Assembly: GCA_023443865.1 (NCBI GenBank)
Contig: JAEZST010000022.1
Coordinates: forward strand, 997,809 to 1,061,808
Direction: 5' to 3'
DNA: 64,000 nucleotides
Source: Spirochaetota bacterium
GTDB taxonomy: Bacteria; Spirochaetota; Spirochaetia; Treponematales; Treponemataceae
Shown here: in pieces, positions 42,505 through 50,045 of the stretch
Position numbering within the stretch: position 1 is the stretch's first letter
How the letters are laid out: every line of letters begins with the position of its first letter
Notes under the pieces: generated by a model
What the model saw: the letters and a program-made list of their open reading frames with translations, nothing else
What the model was told of the DNA's origin: nothing
The model's database searches: none
Position numbers and translations under genes: made by a program

Positions 42505-43002
42505 ATGAATAGGATCACCAAAGCGGGCTTGGCCCTCGCTATGATGATTGCCGGAACGGTTCCGGCTTTTTCCCACGCGGTGGGCTTGCATTTTATCGCC
42601 GCGCCCGACGCGAGCGGCGGCGGGTACGGCCCCGCGCTTACGTTCAAGCTTAACGGCATTCCGTTCGTTTTCGGCGTGGATTTTTCGATTCACGGAAACG
42701 ACGTTTCCCTGGGGGTTACGGCCGACCAGTGGATGATACACGAGAAAATCACGGACGATTTACCCCTGATGTGGGGCTTGGGATGGGGCGCGTACGGGTA
42801 TATCGGAATGTCCGATAAGACCAGTATCTCCTTCGGCGGAAGGTTTCCCCTCTTTATCGACGCGTATTTTCGCGACGGAACGCTTGAGCCCTTCCTTCAG
42901 ATAGTACCGTCGGTAGGGCTCGCGATCGCGCCCATCCTTAATTTTCCGGATTGGGCCATCCCGGTTTCGATTGGCATGAGATATTGGTTCGATGAACCCT
43001 AG
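42505..43002 (+). CDS. Small outer-membrane barrel protein, DUF3996-like (first copy)
   Basis: 165 residues: a signal peptide (about 1-24, ending PAFSHA) and about eight short beta strands. The C-terminal signature LEPFLQIVPSVGLAIAP is shared with the next gene. This fits the DUF3996 type of small spirochaete outer-membrane proteins (Borrelia BAPKO_0422-like), a family assignment I give from memory. Clear GAGGAG site. Divergent enough from its neighbour to be an old duplication. Confidence 0.68.
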   Translation: MNRITKAGLALAMMIAGTVPAFSHAVGLHFIAAPDASGGGYGPALTFKLNGIPFVFGVDFSIHGNDVSLGVTADQWMIHEKITDDLPLMWGLGWGAYGYIGMSDKTSISFGGRFPLFIDAYFRDGTLEPFLQIVPSVGLAIAPILNFPDWAIPVSIGMRYWFDEP

Positions 43003-43027
43003 GAAATAAACGTAACAGGAGTAGTGT

Positions 43028-43519
43028 ATGAAAACCAAGGTATTGGGTCTTGTAGCGGCACTCGCGGTTCTGGGAACCTCTAGCGTGTTCGCCTTTGGAA
43101 TCGGTTTGCAGGTTAACGGCAACGCCGGAGAGGTATTCGCTCCGGGCGCGGCTATTACCTTCAAGGTAGATTCCATTCCCCTCGTTTTCGCCGTGAACTG
43201 GAATGCCGGGGAAGACACCACCACTGTCGGCCTTACCGCGGACTATTGGGGCATCAATAAGCGTCTCGTCAGCATTGGCCGCACCCCGCTCAACTGGTTC
43301 TTCGGCGTGGGTTTCTTCGTAAATACCATATTCGCCGACGAATTCGCCCTCACCGGCGGTATCCGTTTCCCCTTGGGCCTCAATATGTTCGTCCTGGACG
43401 GATTCCTTGAGCCCTTCGTGCAAATCGCCCCCTCGATGGGATTGCAGTTCATTCCCTCTTTGGGAATCGATCGCCTGTTCTTCCCGATCTCCGCGGGATT
43501 CCGGCTCTGGTTCAAATAA
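43028..43519 (+). CDS. Small outer-membrane barrel protein, DUF3996-like (second copy)
   Basis: 163 residues with a signal peptide (about 1-22, ending SVFA) and an eight-strand pattern. It shares with its upstream neighbour the motifs TFKVDSIPLVFAVNW versus TFKLNGIPFVFGVDF, GLTADYWGI versus GVTADQWMI, and LEPFVQIAPSMGL. It is followed by a strong terminator, so the two form one unit. Ligand unknown. Confidence 0.7.
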   Translation: MKTKVLGLVAALAVLGTSSVFAFGIGLQVNGNAGEVFAPGAAITFKVDSIPLVFAVNWNAGEDTTTVGLTADYWGINKRLVSIGRTPLNWFFGVGFFVNTIFADEFALTGGIRFPLGLNMFVLDGFLEPFVQIAPSMGLQFIPSLGIDRLFFPISAGFRLWFK

Positions 43520-43534
43520 TCGGAAATTACATAG

Positions 43535-43563
43535 AAACCGTCCCTTTTCGGGACGGTTTTTTT
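43535..43563 (+). terminator. Intrinsic terminator after the barrel pair
   Basis: AAACCGTCCC (43535-43544) pairs with GGGACGGTTT (43550-43559) around TTTTC, followed by T to 43563. Confidence 0.94.
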
Positions 43564-43564
43564 A

Positions 43565-43573
43565 TGCTATTGT
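43565..43573 (+). promoter_or_regulatory. Possible extended -10 promoter of upp
   Basis: TGC directly precedes TATTGT (43568-43573), an extended -10. The -35 region falls in the preceding terminator. Predicted start near 43580, leaving room for the AGGAGG site of ATG 43598. Confidence 0.35.
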
Positions 43574-43597
43574 CTCGTGTTAAGACTAGGAGGTTGT

Positions 43598-44665
43598 ATG
43601 AATAAGGTCGTTTTGGGAGCCGATTCGCTGGACGGTTATTTGACGGAAAAGGATCAGAGTTATCTTGCACGGATGGATGCCCTGTACGCGCGGGCCATGG
43701 ACTCGTTCAAGATTCTCGCCGCGGGAGGATTCAGCTCGGCCCTCGCGAACGAAGAAAAAAAGGTCATCGATATATATAACGAAATGGGGCACGTGATGCA
43801 GGAAATCTGCAAGGAAGCCCCCGGCATCAAGGTATATTCCTTCGAGACCGAGGAACAAAGCCACGCCGAAGCCTCGCGGGTAATCGCGAAGCTGCGCGAT
43901 ATCCGCACGGGCCGCAGCGAGTTCCTCTACTATACCCAACGCGCCTTCGAGATGCTTTTCCGGCTCGCCTATAACCGCAATCACTCGGACAATAAAAACT
44001 ACCTCGTCGTGAAGACCCCCGTTACCTTTCCCGTACAGAATTACGCCGTCCATAAGATTCCCGATATCGACTACAAAATCGAAAATTCGGTTATGTGCGT
44101 CCTCCTCAGGGGAGCGCTCCTTCCTTCCATGATCATGTCGAAGGAAATCGAGGAATACTCGTCGCACGGGTACGTGACTCCCTTCGCCCTCTTTAAGATT
44201 AAGCGCGACGATTCAAAAAAAGAGAGCAACATGGAATATATCCTCGATTTGGATAGATCGTTCTTCAATATCGAGGACCTTAACGGCAAGGACCTGATAT
44301 TCGCCGATCCCATGAACGCTACCGGCGGAAGCCTGGTGACCGTGGTGAAGTATCTTCAGGATAACGGCGTTAAGCCCAAATCCATAAGCTTTTTCAACGT
44401 GATCTCCGCGTTGAAGGGCGCGCTCCGGGTCGTGCGGGCCTTGGACAATTGCACGGTGTACACCCTCTGGATGGACCCGGTGCTTAACGCCTCGGCGTAT
44501 ATCATGCCCGGCCTGGGAGACGCGGGAGACCGCATTAACGGCAAAGACTCCGACGAGTATCCCCGGAATATTATCCAGCTGCTCGCGGATTACGGTTCGG
44601 ACATATCCGGCCTCTACCGCTCGCAGCTCCGCAAAATCGAAGAAATCGTGCTCGGAAGCCATTGA
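43598..44665 (+). CDS. upp: Uracil phosphoribosyltransferase, long spirochaete form
   Basis: 355 residues from ATG 43598 (AGGAGG 8 nt upstream); the frame opens at 43577 but that start lacks support. PRPP loop FADPMNATGGS (residues about 235-245), substrate strand VCVLLRGALLPSM-like IENSVMCVLLRGALL, and the C-terminal uracil segment IMPGLGDAGDRI. Salvages uracil to UMP. Escherichia coli Upp is 208 residues, so about 100-150 residues are extra, mostly N-terminal helical. Confidence 0.87.
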   Translation: MNKVVLGADSLDGYLTEKDQSYLARMDALYARAMDSFKILAAGGFSSALANEEKKVIDIYNEMGHVMQEICKEAPGIKVYSFETEEQSHAEASRVIAKLRDIRTGRSEFLYYTQRAFEMLFRLAYNRNHSDNKNYLVVKTPVTFPVQNYAVHKIPDIDYKIENSVMCVLLRGALLPSMIMSKEIEEYSSHGYVTPFALFKIKRDDSKKESNMEYILDLDRSFFNIEDLNGKDLIFADPMNATGGSLVTVVKYLQDNGVKPKSISFFNVISALKGALRVVRALDNCTVYTLWMDPVLNASAYIMPGLGDAGDRINGKDSDEYPRNIIQLLADYGSDISGLYRSQLRKIEEIVLGSH

Positions 44666-45327
44666 TGAAAACCCGGTTCGCCCGCGTCGCGGCGTCCGGG
44701 GGAGGGCTATTGCTCGCGTTTGCCCTTCTTTCGTGCGTCGCGTCGGTATCTTCCTGCGCCCTCATGCCCGGATACTCTTCGGCCGCCGATATCGCGGCCG
44801 AAAACCTCGCCATCGCGGACGGTTACGCCGGGCTTTCGAATTTCGATAAGGCAGCCTTTTACTACAAGAAGGCGGCCCGGGTAAAAGCTTACCGGAACGC
44901 CGCCCAGTGGGGCTTGGCCAGATCGAGCGCGATGTCGGGCGATTGGGATACGGCCGTTACCCTGCTGGAGGGCCTACTCAGGCAGGACGGGGCAAACCGG
45001 TTGGTCAAGGAAGCCTTCGCCTATGCCTTGGTAAAAAAAGGCGATACCGAGCGGGGGCTTGCGCTCTATAAGGCAATAACGGAAGAAGATCCAGAAAACG
45101 CTACCGCGGCCGTTAATTACGCCGAGGCGCTTTGCATCGCCGGGAAATGGGAAGAGTCCCTGTCCGCGGCGAAAGACGCTCGGGAGCGTTTCCCCGAGGC
45201 CGGGGCCCTGTCTCGGCTTGACGCCATAGAATCAAAGTGCGAAACCGAACTCGGCATAGCGCAACCGGCTCCCGCCGGAGAAGCCGAAACCCCTCCGGAG
45301 ACCGATACCGCGTCCGGCGAGCAATGA
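44665..45327 (+). CDS. TPR lipoprotein, unknown function
   Basis: 221 residues from ATG 44665, which overlaps the upp stop (TGATG). The signal peptide has a likely lipobox (FALLSC, or the alternative SVSSC). TPR repeats follow (AFYYKKAARVKAYRNAAQWG; ALYKAITEEDPENATAAVNY). The last 35 residues are Pro/Glu/Thr-rich. An envelope scaffold or assembly factor is likely. No terminator is seen before the convergent thiI. Confidence 0.78.
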   Translation: MKTRFARVAASGGGLLLAFALLSCVASVSSCALMPGYSSAADIAAENLAIADGYAGLSNFDKAAFYYKKAARVKAYRNAAQWGLARSSAMSGDWDTAVTLLEGLLRQDGANRLVKEAFAYALVKKGDTERGLALYKAITEEDPENATAAVNYAEALCIAGKWEESLSAAKDARERFPEAGALSRLDAIESKCETELGIAQPAPAGEAETPPETDTASGEQ

Positions 45328-45356
45328 AGGGCGCCGCCGGTCGCGAACATAAGCGG

Positions 45357-46538
45357 TTAGGCTTCCTTCCAGCCGAACCGCTTGTGTTCCCGGCCTTGGA
45401 AGGCCTCTTCAAGCAGTCCGTCAATTTCCAGGGCGTCATAGATTTCCCGGGTTTCGTCCTGCCTCGCGCGCAGTACCGGGTGTTTCGGGGAAAACAGGAC
45501 GCAGCAATCCTCGTAGGGCAGAATCGACGTTTCATAGGTTCCGATTCGCTTCGCGACGGCGATAATCTCGTCTTTGTCCATGCCGATCAGGGGCCTCAGT
45601 ACGGGGAACGCGGCGCAGCCGTTCGTTACGGTTAAATTCTCGATCGTTTGGCTCGCGACCTGTCCTAAGCTTTCTCCGGTGATAATCGCCTTAGCCCCCG
45701 TCATCTCGCAGGCCATATTGGCGACTTTCATCATGCACATGCGAAGGAGTATCGTCGCGTAATCCACGGGAGCCTTGTCCCTGATGCGTTCCTGAACCTT
45801 CGTGAAGGGAACGACATTCAGGTGCGTTCCGACCCCGAACCTTGCAAGGGTTTTCGCCAGCTCCTCGACCTTTCCCTGGGCTTCCGGCGAGGTATACGGA
45901 TGGGAATGGAAATATAGGCAATCTATTTTCATGCCCCGGCTCAGCATCCGAAAGCCGGCCACCGGTGAGTCGATTCCCCCAGAAAGAAGGAGCAGCCCCT
46001 TTCCGCCGGTACCGCAGGGCAAGCCGCGATGTCCGGGGTGCTGTTCGCCATATACGAAACAGCGTTCCCTAATTTCCACCGAGACGGTTACGTCGGGCTT
46101 ATGCACGTCAACGGCCAAAATGCCTTCCTCGTACAGGGCTTCGCCCGCCTCCCGCGCTATTTCGTAGGAATTGAGGGGGAACGCCTTGTCCGATCGCCTG
46201 GCCTCGACTTTGAACGTTTTCGCGCCGGCCTTTCGCGCCATGAGTCCCTGGTCGTAGACGGCTTTTTTAATCGCCTCGATATCGCGTTCGACGATGACCG
46301 CCCGAGCCCAACCGGCGATGCCCACTAAGTGATTGAGGGCGTATTCCACCCCGGGAGCCGATTCCTCGGGCGCCTCAACGTACATCCGTCCCGCCCTCAG
46401 CTTGACGCGGGCGTTCTTTCCCTCGAGATATAATTGGGCGTTTTGCGTTAATCGCTGCTCAAAATCCTTTATGTTACCGCTCTTTAGGGTTAATTCCCCG
46501 ACTTTTACCAGGTAAACGGCGCTTCTATCGATTTCCAC
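45357..46538 (-). CDS. thiI: ThiI, tRNA 4-thiouridine synthetase without rhodanese domain
   Basis: 393 residues from GTG 46538. Ferredoxin-like and THUMP domains (1-165) precede the adenylating PP-loop SGGIDSPVA and the ITGESLGQVASQT segment. It adenylates U8 of tRNA and transfers sulfur. The C-terminal rhodanese domain of the Escherichia coli enzyme is absent. Many bacteria pair this short form with a dedicated NifS-type desulfurase, and one is encoded just upstream. Confidence 0.93.
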   Translation of the reverse strand: MEIDRSAVYLVKVGELTLKSGNIKDFEQRLTQNAQLYLEGKNARVKLRAGRMYVEAPEESAPGVEYALNHLVGIAGWARAVIVERDIEAIKKAVYDQGLMARKAGAKTFKVEARRSDKAFPLNSYEIAREAGEALYEEGILAVDVHKPDVTVSVEIRERCFVYGEQHPGHRGLPCGTGGKGLLLLSGGIDSPVAGFRMLSRGMKIDCLYFHSHPYTSPEAQGKVEELAKTLARFGVGTHLNVVPFTKVQERIRDKAPVDYATILLRMCMMKVANMACEMTGAKAIITGESLGQVASQTIENLTVTNGCAAFPVLRPLIGMDKDEIIAVAKRIGTYETSILPYEDCCVLFSPKHPVLRARQDETREIYDALEIDGLLEEAFQGREHKRFGWKEA

Positions 46539-46544
46539 TTTTCC

Positions 46545-47681
46545 TTACACTCCCATCAATTCGGAAAGCGCGGCAAGAACCGCGTCAATATCGGACTGGG
46601 TCGTTCCCTGTCCCGAAGAAATTCTAAATGCGTTTTGCTGCGAAGCGGGATCTACCCGCATCGCCTCAAGCACGGGCCTCTTTTTTTTCTTGGACGAGCA
46701 GGCCGATCCGGTGGATATATAAATATCCCTGTCGGACAGGGCCCGAACCAAAACCTCCCCGGGTAATCGCCGGTTAGTGAACTGGGCGATGAAGGGAGAG
46801 AAGCGGGGATCGGATTCGGCTCGGTCGTCGGGAATCGGCCGGATTCCGGGTATATTCGCTATACCGGAAAATAGTCGGTTCGCGATCTTGTCGCCCGCGG
46901 TCCCTTCCGCGATTCTTCGCGTCGCACCTTCGAGCGCCATGGCCAAGGCCGCTGCTCCCGCGACGTTTTCGGTACCGGGCCGCAGACCCCTCTCCTGCCC
47001 GCCGCCCCGTACGAAAGGTTCTACGCGCCTTGTAAGCTTTAAAAGCCCGATGCCGCGGGGACCGCCGATTTTATGGGCGCTCAGCGCGTAGGAGTGCACC
47101 CCGGGTACGTTAAAGTCGAAGGGGACTTTCCCGACGGCCTGAACCGCGTCAACGTGGAAATGGGGCATGCGTTTCGCCGGCCGTCCCGTTTCCAGGGCTT
47201 CGGCTATTTCGCGGATGGGCTGTATGGCCCCGGTCTCGTTATTAACTCCCATAACCGCGACGAAGGCGGTGTCTTCGCGAATCGTGGACAAAACCGCCTC
47301 GGGCGTGATAACCCCTTCCCGAGTCGAGGGAATGATAAGGGTTTTCCAACCGGCCTGCTCCATGGCCTTGGCCTGTTCGGAAACCGCGGCGTGCTCGATG
47401 GCGCTTATCGCGATCGAGCCCCTCGAGGAGCGCTGCAATAGGGCGAGTAGGGGAATATGGTCGCTTTCGGTTCCCCCGGAGGTGAACACGATGGTCTCGG
47501 GGTCCGAAGCGAGCGCGATCGCCGCGCGTTTGCGGGAATCCTCCAGCACGGACCGAACCCGTCGGCCGCCCTCGTGGGCGCTAGAGGGGTTGTACCAATC
47601 GTTCTGGGCAATTCTGGAATATTCGGCGATTACGTCGGGGTCCGGGGGGGTCGTCGCGGCCCAATCGAGATATGCGCTCAA
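46545..47681 (-). CDS. NifS/IscS-family cysteine desulfurase paired with ThiI
   Basis: 378 residues. PLP-binding Lys in SAHKIGGPRGIG, cofactor contacts TSGGTESDHI and HVDAVQAVGK, and the catalytic Cys in STGSACSSKKKKR. It removes sulfur from cysteine. It ends 6 nt before thiI and overlaps aroB by 4 nt. Location suggests it feeds ThiI, as NifZ does in Bacillus. No IscU or other iron-sulfur genes are nearby. Confidence 0.92.
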   Translation of the reverse strand: MSAYLDWAATTPPDPDVIAEYSRIAQNDWYNPSSAHEGGRRVRSVLEDSRKRAAIALASDPETIVFTSGGTESDHIPLLALLQRSSRGSIAISAIEHAAVSEQAKAMEQAGWKTLIIPSTREGVITPEAVLSTIREDTAFVAVMGVNNETGAIQPIREIAEALETGRPAKRMPHFHVDAVQAVGKVPFDFNVPGVHSYALSAHKIGGPRGIGLLKLTRRVEPFVRGGGQERGLRPGTENVAGAAALAMALEGATRRIAEGTAGDKIANRLFSGIANIPGIRPIPDDRAESDPRFSPFIAQFTNRRLPGEVLVRALSDRDIYISTGSACSSKKKKRPVLEAMRVDPASQQNAFRISSGQGTTQSDIDAVLAALSELMGV

Positions 47682-48730
47682 GAAAGAACCGCCAGTACGT
47701 CTTCGTCGGACACGGTTTGGGCAAGGGTTGAATTCATTTCACGCTGGATAATGAACCGTACCGCCCCGCCCTTCTTCTTTTTATCGTTTTTCATCGCGGC
47801 CAACAGCTCTCGGGACCTATCGCCGCCGGAAAGAGCGGGGTGGACGGGCGCGGTGCACCAGCCATAAGATTCCAGTACCGGAAGCACGTCGGTAAGGTAT
47901 TCAGGATCGGTAATTCCCAGCCGCAAGCCCAGGTTCAGGGCCCTGCCGATACCCCAGGCCACGGCATCGCCATGGCTTACCCTCCCGAAACCGGCGACGC
48001 TTTCCAGTGCGTGACCGAAGGTATGCCCCAAATTAAGGAACATTCGCTCCCCGCTTTCTTTCAAGTCCCGTTCCACCACGCGGGCCTTGGCCTGCACGCA
48101 GCGTTTAACCACCTCGAGCATAAGGTCCGGATCGCGGCTAAGTATGTGCTCGCGGCGTTCCTGCATGATTTGGAAAAGTTTTGGCGCGTATAGGAGCGCG
48201 GTTTTCATCACCTCAGCGAGTCCTGAGCGGAATTCCGCTTCGCTGAGGCTCGCGAGATAGGAAACGGATACGCGGATCAGGGAAGCGGGGTAGAACGTGC
48301 CCACGCAATTTTTCGCGTTTCCGAAATCGATTCCCGTCTTACCGCCGATGGCGGCGTCAACCATTGAAAGAAGGGTAGTGGGCACCAACTCCAGCCGGGC
48401 CCCGCGCATGTAAAGGGAGGCGGCAAACGCGGTCATATCGGTGATTACCCCGCCCCCGAAACCGATAAAAAGACTGTCCCTGCCCAGGGAGGCGTCGAGC
48501 GCCGCGGTCAGGATTCTCTGTATCGAATCAAGGTTTTTATGGTCCTCGCCCGGCTCAAGCGACACCAGGGGAGCCTTAGGGTCAAAGCCCGCGCAACGGC
48601 GGAGCAAGGGCTCCGTATGCTTGTCGACTACGTATATCCCGCCCTCGGGCCCGAACGCCGTTACCGACGGTTCGGGAGAAAAGGCGACGGATACCTCGCC
48701 GGTTTGTAGGGTAAAGGTAAAAAGGTCCAT
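47678..48730 (-). CDS. aroB: AroB, 3-dehydroquinate synthase
   Basis: 350 residues from ATG 48730. The frame is open to 48790, but that overlaps the upstream gene. NAD loop GFGGGVITDMTAFAASLYMRG (split by one residue here), PTTLLSMVDAAIGGKTGIDF and the metal-site His in NLGHTFGHALE are diagnostic. Second step of the shikimate pathway. The promoter lies at the end of the previous gene, and no Shine-Dalgarno is seen, so the mRNA is predicted leaderless. Confidence 0.95.
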   Translation of the reverse strand: MDLFTFTLQTGEVSVAFSPEPSVTAFGPEGGIYVVDKHTEPLLRRCAGFDPKAPLVSLEPGEDHKNLDSIQRILTAALDASLGRDSLFIGFGGGVITDMTAFAASLYMRGARLELVPTTLLSMVDAAIGGKTGIDFGNAKNCVGTFYPASLIRVSVSYLASLSEAEFRSGLAEVMKTALLYAPKLFQIMQERREHILSRDPDLMLEVVKRCVQAKARVVERDLKESGERMFLNLGHTFGHALESVAGFGRVSHGDAVAWGIGRALNLGLRLGITDPEYLTDVLPVLESYGWCTAPVHPALSGGDRSRELLAAMKNDKKKKGGAVRFIIQREMNSTLAQTVSDEDVLAVLS

Positions 48731-48737
48731 GGCGGGT

Positions 48738-48766
48738 ATTTTAGTAGGTATTCTCGTCCATGGCAA
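48738..48766 (-). promoter_or_regulatory. Promoter of aroB predicting a leaderless mRNA
   Basis: On the minus strand, TTGCCA (48761-48766), 17 bp, TAAAAT (48738-48743), then 7 nt (ACCCGCC) to ATG 48730. The -10 box includes the stop codon of the preceding gene. Confidence 0.65.
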
Positions 48767-49376
48767 GGAAGTCGGCGCGAACCTTTTCAAGCCGCGCCAA
48801 TTCGCGGCCTATGGTTCGCTCATAATTCAGGTCCCCGGTACCGATCCTTTCCCGTTCGTCTTCCCATTCCTGAAGATCGGTCAGGAAAAGAAACTTGAAT
48901 TCCCGGACATTCGCCTTTTCCGCCCATATTTTAGCCTCGTTCCAGTAGTAGAGGGCGGCGTTGTAACAGGTTTCGGCGGTTTTCAGGCTGTCCAGATTCT
49001 GCTCCTTCCAGGGCGCGTTATAGAAATAGGCAACCTTTTTGTCCCACTTGGCGCCAAGCCGGAGGTGCTGCTCGACGAGCTTTAGATTGAGGTGCATCAT
49101 GAGGAGGTACCGGTATTTTTCCCAATCCTTCTCGTTGGCGATTTTGCCCAACGCGTACAGGGGATTGCAAAAATCCGCCTCAACGGCCCGCTCGAGCCAA
49201 TAGATATTCTCCATCGTGTCGTCGGGATACTGGATATAATGGGTGTGGTACAGCCGGTAAAACTCTTCCTTGTACGTTATGGACCAAGCCTGCGCCGGTA
49301 AGGGCATGAGAACGAGGAAAAATGAAACGAGCAATGCCGCTTGAGCCGACCGAAGGGAAAGTCCGTTGGGTTTCAC
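48741..49376 (-). CDS. Exported helical protein between tmk and aroB, unknown
   Basis: 211 residues: a signal peptide (about 10-30, ending LPAQA) and an all-helical, Tyr/Trp-rich mature part (FYRLYHTHYIQYPDDTMEN; NAALYYWNEAKIWAEKA). Its start overlaps the tmk stop by 4 nt. The compact helical-repeat character suggests a periplasmic TPR-like scaffold. I do not recognise the family. Confidence 0.7.
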   Translation of the reverse strand: MKPNGLSLRSAQAALLVSFFLVLMPLPAQAWSITYKEEFYRLYHTHYIQYPDDTMENIYWLERAVEADFCNPLYALGKIANEKDWEKYRYLLMMHLNLKLVEQHLRLGAKWDKKVAYFYNAPWKEQNLDSLKTAETCYNAALYYWNEAKIWAEKANVREFKFLFLTDLQEWEDERERIGTGDLNYERTIGRELARLEKVRADFLAMDENTY

Positions 49377-50002
49377 CTTAAAAATATCGACAGGTTTTGG
49401 AATTCATTCCAGATAATTTCCGATATTTCGTTAACGGGCAAGGCTGCGTCGACGGTGACGAGGCGCATGCGCGGCTCTTTTTCGGCGAATCGGGGGAGTA
49501 TCTCGTGGTATTTATCCCTCACCCGTTTCTGGAATTCCCGTTTTTCGTATATCTCCAGCTTGCCGCCCCTGCGTTCAACGCGGTTCATGGCGGCTTCGCT
49601 GTCCAAATCGAAGAAGAACAGCAATTCGGGAAGGGGAAATCCCGCGTTTGCCTGGAAGGGCAGTTCCTGATCGCCTGCGGCGCCCTGGTACGCTATGCTG
49701 GAAAAAAAGTAACGATCCGTAACCGCGATCTCGCCCGAATCCAGATGCTCCCCAATACCGTTAACGCCCCACAAATGCTCCCCGCGATCCGCGGCGAAAA
49801 GACGGGTCATGGTGTCGGGCGTAAGGCGGATATCCCCCGATAGGGCCTTTCGGATAAGCCGCCCGATGTCTCCGTCGGTAGGTTCGCAGGTAAACCAGGC
49901 GGGAACGCCGCGTTCATCGCAACGCCTTCTCAGTTCCCGAATTTGAGTGGTGGTACCGGTGCCGTCGATACCCTCAAACACGCAAAAATTGCCTAAAATC
50001 AT
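49373..50002 (-). CDS. tmk: Tmk, thymidylate kinase
   Basis: 209 residues. P-loop FEGIDGTGTTTQI (residues about 9-21), the DRYFFSSIAYQGAAGD segment (DRY/F motif), and FFDLDSEAAMNRVERRGG (LID-like). It phosphorylates dTMP to dTDP. The P-loop reads GTGTTT instead of the usual GAGKTT/GSGKST: Thr replaces the Walker Lys. This variant also occurs in other spirochaetes as far as I recall. Minus-strand TACTAT (50010-50015) 7 nt before the ATG may be its -10. Confidence 0.88.
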   Translation of the reverse strand: MILGNFCVFEGIDGTGTTTQIRELRRRCDERGVPAWFTCEPTDGDIGRLIRKALSGDIRLTPDTMTRLFAADRGEHLWGVNGIGEHLDSGEIAVTDRYFFSSIAYQGAAGDQELPFQANAGFPLPELLFFFDLDSEAAMNRVERRGGKLEIYEKREFQKRVRDKYHEILPRFAEKEPRMRLVTVDAALPVNEISEIIWNEFQNLSIFLR

Positions 50003-50025
50003 GGATATGATAGTAACCGATTTTC

Positions 50026-50034
50026 TGCTATGAT
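50026..50034 (+). promoter_or_regulatory. Extended -10 promoter of the tamB-like gene
   Basis: TGC immediately precedes TATGAT (50029-50034). No -35 match is visible, as expected for extended -10 promoters. The predicted start near 50041 leaves about 5 nt before ATG 50046, and no Shine-Dalgarno is present. Confidence 0.5.
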
Positions 50035-50045
50035 ACTACACTGGC

